Shown here piece by piece: positions 60,216 through 64,000 of a stretch of DNA of 64,000 nt. The stretch lies in the NCBI GenBank assembly GCA_035566435.1, contig DATMRF010000012.1, positions 6,096 to 70,095 of the forward strand. Direction: 5' to 3'. The notes under the pieces were generated by a model. It worked only from the letters and a program-made list of their open reading frames with translations. It did not search any database and had not been told where the DNA came from. This DNA is from DATMRF01 sp035566435 (GTDB taxonomy: Bacteria > Verrucomicrobiota > Verrucomicrobiia > Limisphaerales > UBA8199). Within the stretch, counting starts at the first letter, position 1, and every line of letters begins with the position of its first letter. A program made the translations under genes and the position numbers.

Positions 60216-60509
60216 GGAGGGAGCGTGGCAGATGGAGGAGGGGCAGGCAAGAGGGGCGGAAACGAGGAAGCCGTGAAAAAGCGCCGAAAGCACAAAAAGG
60301 TGGAAGCGAAAATCCGAAACACGGCAGGCGGTTTTTCGTCTCGTCGTCGTCGTCGTCCCCGTAATCGATCTGAAAACGAAAGGAAGGGAGCGGATCGATT
60401 ACGAGGACGAGGAAGAGGATGACTTGTCTCGCCACGCGGGTGCGTTCGTTGCGTGAAGGTGAGCAAAGACGTTTGACCGGCGGTGCTGGACGACTCATTA
60501 TGAGCGCGC

Positions 60510-62048
60510 ATGCGCTTCAGAATTCTGTTGGGGCTGGTGGTGGGCGCCACGCTCCTGGCGTCCGCCCAGAGCACCCATCCGGCCGCCGACACACGCTCGC
60601 TTTCCTTGCGTGAATGCATCGACCTCGCCCTGAGCCGCAATCTGGACCTGCGAATCGAGCATCTCACCGCTGACATTGCCGGCTATAACCTCAGCAGCGC
60701 TTACGGGCCGTACGCGCCCCTGTTCTCGTTCCGCGCCCGGCACGATTACGTTTCGCAGCCCGGGGATTTCGATCCGCAGAAGATTAATCCCGATTTTCCC
60801 TACGTGATGCAGAACGACACTCTCGGTCCGACGCTCGGCGGAAAGCTGCCGTTGGGGCTAAGCTACAATTTCAACGCGTTCACGCGGGAAGACAACGCCA
60901 GAACCGACTTCACGAGTGATCCGGCTGACGCGGCGAATTTTCCGGGCGGGATTCGCAGGACGAATAACTATTTCACCGGAGCGAACGTGACGCTGCAACA
61001 GCACCTGTTGAAGGACTTCTGGATCGATGCCGACCGCGAGCTGGTGCTCGTGCGACGCAAGGAGCTGAAGATGTCGCAGCAAGCGCTGCGGTTCCGGGTG
61101 ATGCAAACCATGCTGGCTGTGGAGCTCGGTTATTATGATTTGAGCGCCGCGCGCGAATATGTTCGGGTGCAGGAAAAAACGCTCGAACTGAGGCAACAGT
61201 TCGTGGCGGAAACGAGGCGCCGGGTGGAGGTTGGCGATTTGCCGCCACTGGACAGCGAGCAGGCCGAGACCCAACTCCAGAATGCTCTGACGGCTTTGAC
61301 GGCGGCCCGCGAGGCATTTGTAGCCCAGCAAAACACGCTTAAAAACCTTCTGACTGATAATTTCCGGGAATGGGCGGATGTCGACCTGGAACCGGCCGAC
61401 GCGTTGCTGGCGCTGCCTGCGGAGAACAACCGGGCCGACAGTTTCCAGAAGGCACTTAGAGACCGCCCAGACCTGATCGAGGCCCGCCTGGCCGTCGAGC
61501 GCAGCGACGTCATGGTCAAGTTCCGGCGCAACCAGTTGTTCCCCAACCTGGATTTGATCGGGCGGTATGGCGGGCTGGGGGTGGACCCGGACCCAGGTAC
61601 CTCGGTCAACAACGCGCTGAGTTTCCGAAACCAGGAGTATTCGTATGGCGTGGTGGTCAGCGTACCGTTGAGCAATGTAGGGGAACGCGGCAGTTACCAC
61701 GCAAGCAGAGCCGCAAAGCAGATCACCGAACTCCAACTGCAGAAGGCCGAGCAGGAAGTGCTGGTCCAGATCGCCGACTTTGTGAATCGCAGTCAATCGC
61801 GTTTCAGCCAGGTGGGGTCAACGCGCAAGGCGCGCACGTATGCCGAAGCGGCGCTGAACGCCGAAGTCAAAAAGCTGCAGAACGGGTTTTCAACCAGCTT
61901 CGTGGTGCTACAGTTGCAGGAAATCCTCACCGCCGCGCGCACCGCCGAGGTCCAGGCTTTGGCGGATTACAACAAAACGCTGGCGCAGCTTGCGTTCGCG
62001 GAGGGAAGTATGCTGGAACGGAACCGGGTCACGCTCGAGGTGAAGTAG
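60510..62048 (+). CDS. TolC-family outer-membrane protein
   Basis: A 512-residue outer-membrane efflux protein. It has a signal peptide (MRFRILLGLVVGATLLASAQ) and two related OEP halves, with LSLRECIDLALSRNLDLRI opening the first half and helical coiled coils (LRQQFVAETRRRVEVGDLPPLDSEQAETQLQNAL) typical of TolC-like alpha-barrels. It should form the trimeric outer-membrane channel of a tripartite exporter. The HlyD-like adaptor lies convergently at 62.7 kb; no inner-membrane pump is in the window. Confidence 0.9.
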   Translation: MRFRILLGLVVGATLLASAQSTHPAADTRSLSLRECIDLALSRNLDLRIEHLTADIAGYNLSSAYGPYAPLFSFRARHDYVSQPGDFDPQKINPDFPYVMQNDTLGPTLGGKLPLGLSYNFNAFTREDNARTDFTSDPADAANFPGGIRRTNNYFTGANVTLQQHLLKDFWIDADRELVLVRRKELKMSQQALRFRVMQTMLAVELGYYDLSAAREYVRVQEKTLELRQQFVAETRRRVEVGDLPPLDSEQAETQLQNALTALTAAREAFVAQQNTLKNLLTDNFREWADVDLEPADALLALPAENNRADSFQKALRDRPDLIEARLAVERSDVMVKFRRNQLFPNLDLIGRYGGLGVDPDPGTSVNNALSFRNQEYSYGVVVSVPLSNVGERGSYHASRAAKQITELQLQKAEQEVLVQIADFVNRSQSRFSQVGSTRKARTYAEAALNAEVKKLQNGFSTSFVVLQLQEILTAARTAEVQALADYNKTLAQLAFAEGSMLERNRVTLEVK

Positions 62049-62674
62049 CGGACACCGCGTGGCAGGTCGTAAGTCTTTCGTTTCTCTGCGGTTGTCGCGT
62101 CTCTGCGGTTTTTCGGTGCTGTGCATTTGGTTGCGGCTTTGTCGCGCTGTGTCTTTGCGTTAAGACCGGTTTGCATTGTGACGGCTAAACGTCGGGCGGT
62201 CTTGCTTGGGATGGAGTATCCGGCGCGTTCTGCGTGTGAACGGCTAGCGCAGCACACGCCCCTTCCCCCAGGTCGTGGCGGCCCGGATCCGTTCCTGTAA
62301 CGCGTTTTGTGGCCCTATATATAGTGAAAGCAAAACGCGAAAACCAAATACCCGAACCGACATGAACATCACCCCGATAGCCTCGTTCCCCTTCCCTCGA
62401 CTGGCGGCCACCACGTCAGCAATTGGAGCTCACGCGGGCGCATTGATTGCCTGCAGAGAGCCGCTCCCATCCGAACCCGGCTCAGGTTGGATCAGACCGG
62501 CTCAAACCGGTTCAAACCCGTTAAAGCTACAAAGTGGGGGGGGTCACCCCAAGAAGCGCAAAGAAGCAAAGTTGCGACCGAGGAGTTTCGAGCACGAAAT
62601 TCACGGATAACACGGATGGACAAGAAGAAGCCCGTTTCTGGGTGCGGATTTGGGCCGGAGCGCGCGCGGCTGAC
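62049..62674. other. Long gap between convergent TolC and HlyD genes
   Basis: This 626-bp region contains no supportable gene. It has low-complexity phrases (CTCTGCGGTTGTCGCG, GTCTTTGCGTTAA near 62080-62165), a TATATATAG stretch near 62315, repeated CGGCTCAAACCGGTTCAAAC near 62498 and a frame at 62275-62610 that is not protein-like. Part of it resembles other intergenic repeat fragments in this window. Confidence 0.5.
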
Positions 62675-63772
62675 TTAAGGAGCCCTCGGCAACAACGTGA
62701 GATCCACGAGTTCGCCGGGGCGAATCCTCAGGTTCGAGGGCATGCTGATGCCGACCGGCAGGCCGAGCTCTACGTTCGCGATTTTCACGGGCGCCTGCAA
62801 CGCGGGGGCGATCGCTTCGAATTGTGTTCCGACCTCGAGGACGGTTGCGGCGCCGACCTGGCGGTTGGGGCCGCGGGTGCGCACCTCGACCCGTGTGCCG
62901 GGCTTGGGTTCCTGCAGGATTGGGGGTCGCAGGTAACCGACGATGCGCAGCGAATTGAACGGGGCGATGGACACAATCGGTTCGCCGGCAGTAACCGCTT
63001 CGCCGGCGCGGTGGTAGATCACGTCCACCATTCCATCAACCGGCGCACGCAGGGTGATCGGGTTCAGCTCGGCCTCGGTCAGGCGCAGCTTGGATTCCTG
63101 GGCCGCAATCGCCACGCGAAGCGAGGCATCGGTGATTTTGGTGATGTCCACGCCGTTGGTGAGCTGGAGCTGGTCGAAATTGCGGGTTTGCTCTTCGACC
63201 AGGCGTGTGAGTTCATCGACTTCGTTCTGGAGCCGGCCTTGCGTCGCCTTGGCCTGCTCGTAAAAGCGGTCCGACACGATCTTGTCTTTGTACAACTGCT
63301 CGGTGCGGTGGAGATCGGCTTCGGCAAATTGCAGGTTGACCTTGGCACTGGCGAGCTGGGCGCGCTGGCGCATCCAGTCCAGACGCAACTGGCTGTAATC
63401 CATCGCGGTGCGCTGCTGCGCGACGACGGGCTGCATGGTGACGCGCAGCATCTCGATGTCGGCCTGGATGACGGCCAGCGAGGCCTCCAGGATTTTCGGG
63501 TCGGTCACCAGCACTTGGCCGACCGGGTCACCCGATTTAACCTTGTCGAAGCGGTTGACGGTCAATTGCGCGAGCATGCCCGGTTTATAACAGCTCACGT
63601 TGGCCTGAATCGACTCAGCTTGTCCCACCATGCTGGGCGTGGAGGCAAAATCTTTCCAGAGCGCGGCCAGGATGATGATGGATATCACAAAGATAATCAG
63701 CGGCAGGAGCCGCAGGCGCGCGTCGCGCCAACGTCCGCTTAGCGGGATGGGAATGGGAGCCGGGGCGCTCAT
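62675..63772 (-). CDS. HlyD-family efflux adaptor
   Basis: About 365 residues from MSAPAPIPIPLSGRWRDARL at 63772. A single N-terminal membrane helix (LLPLIIFVISIIILAALW) is followed by a lipoyl-like half motif (ANVSCYKPGMLAQLTVNRFDKVKSGDPVGQVLV), a coiled-coil hairpin (LEASLAVIQADIEML ... LDWMRQRAQLASAKVNLQFAEADL), the second lipoyl half (ITLRAPVDGMVDVIYHRAGEAVTAGEPIVSI) and a beta-barrel. It links an inner-membrane pump to a TolC-like channel. The pump is not visible here. Confidence 0.88.
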   Translation of the reverse strand: MSAPAPIPIPLSGRWRDARLRLLPLIIFVISIIILAALWKDFASTPSMVGQAESIQANVSCYKPGMLAQLTVNRFDKVKSGDPVGQVLVTDPKILEASLAVIQADIEMLRVTMQPVVAQQRTAMDYSQLRLDWMRQRAQLASAKVNLQFAEADLHRTEQLYKDKIVSDRFYEQAKATQGRLQNEVDELTRLVEEQTRNFDQLQLTNGVDITKITDASLRVAIAAQESKLRLTEAELNPITLRAPVDGMVDVIYHRAGEAVTAGEPIVSIAPFNSLRIVGYLRPPILQEPKPGTRVEVRTRGPNRQVGAATVLEVGTQFEAIAPALQAPVKIANVELGLPVGISMPSNLRIRPGELVDLTLLPRAP

Positions 63773-63887
63773 GTGCAGCAAAACGAAATCGTAAGGCAGG
63801 TTACGTGACAAAGCGCAGGCGGGTCAAACAGAATAGCGCCGAGTCATTGAGTGAATCGCGCGAGCGCATCTTGATACCACCACCATC

Positions 63888-64000
63888 TTAAGTGCACACC
63901 CAGAGCTCATCCCAATGGTTATTGCGGCGCGCTTCATCTAACGCGCTGAGATTGAGAAAGCCCGCCCGGTTCCAACTCTGACCGGGGCGCTTAAAGCGGC
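63888..64000 (-). CDS. 3' end of a gene running off the window
   Basis: The last 36 codons of a minus-strand frame are open from the window edge to a TAA at 63888-63890: RFKRPGQSWNRAGFLNLSAL, then DEARRNNHWDELWVCT. The Arg/Trp-rich pattern (RPGQxW...LxALxEARRNxxWDELW) is suggestive of a transposase C-terminus. That is a weak impression only, since the body of the gene lies outside the window. Confidence 0.35.
   Translation of the reverse strand, partial: RFKRPGQSWNRAGFLNLSALDEARRNNHWDELWVCT

Noticed and set aside
62275..62610. A plus-strand frame of 111 codons between TolC and HlyD genes
   Set aside because: The translation has no fold-like pattern and the DNA is composed of repeated phrases.

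Overview
The window looks like a chromosomal segment of a Verrucomicrobiota bacterium, most likely of the Pedosphaera/Limisphaera-type lineage. This is inferred from gene content, not from an rRNA gene. The signs are an H-X9-DG type prepilin gene, three Tat-exported Gfo/Idh/MocA oxidoreductases, a GldA/F/G-DUF4340 ABC operon, a 33-residue COX24-like basic protein, a neutral-ceramidase-like enzyme and GC-rich intergenic DNA full of short degenerate repeats. No rRNA, tRNA or CRISPR array was seen.

Layout. 0-2.5 kb: an exported aldo/keto reductase, a broken prepilin gene and a small conserved-looking protein. 2.9-6.5 kb: a large hybrid sensor kinase. 6.7-24 kb: a lipid/pigment-type biosynthetic block of glycosyltransferase, ketoreductase, acyl carrier protein, halogenase-like flavoprotein, lipoprotein, an MMPL exporter fused to an LpxL-like acyltransferase, a LolA-like carrier, a FabZ-like dehydratase and an AMP-ligase. 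These families resemble aryl-polyene/flexirubin-type clusters, but no ketosynthase is present. A minus-strand ABC operon (ATPase, permease, GldG, DUF4340, small membrane proteins) splits the block. 24.5-30.4 kb: housekeeping and miscellaneous genes (lipoprotein, DUF2203, TPR lipoprotein, COX24-like peptide, HisG, a Gfo/Idh/MocA enzyme). 30.4-38.6 kb: an ammonium-transporter remnant, a four-gene phosphorelay operon and two more Gfo/Idh/MocA enzymes. 38.8-39.8 kb: a pseudogene with a frameshift and a nonsense codon. 39.9-48.6 kb: phosphohexomutase, Rpe, FtsH, TilS, a DUF4956-VTC pair and a pyruvate-kinase-like protein.

48.7-53.3 kb holds the most unusual locus. It is a compact minus-strand operon encoding a thymidylate-synthase-like enzyme, a B12-binding-type radical SAM enzyme, a (d)NMP-kinase-like P-loop protein, a Ham1-HIT fusion and a methyltransferase. 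Together they suggest synthesis and policing of a modified nucleotide or nucleoside; this is inference from families and motifs. 53.3-57.5 kb is a scar island: a RadC C-terminal remnant, a strong hairpin, an SDR N-terminus fused in frame to a secreted beta-propeller protein, an N-terminal integrase fragment, and about 1.5 kb of tandem and dispersed repeats. 57.5-64 kb: ceramidase-like enzyme, DUF3616 protein, TolC-family protein, HlyD-like adaptor, and the 3' end of a gene running off the window.

Several genes are broken (prepilin, amt, the 38.8-kb gene, radC, integrase), so either this region is decaying or the assembly carries some sequence errors; the two explanations cannot be separated here.
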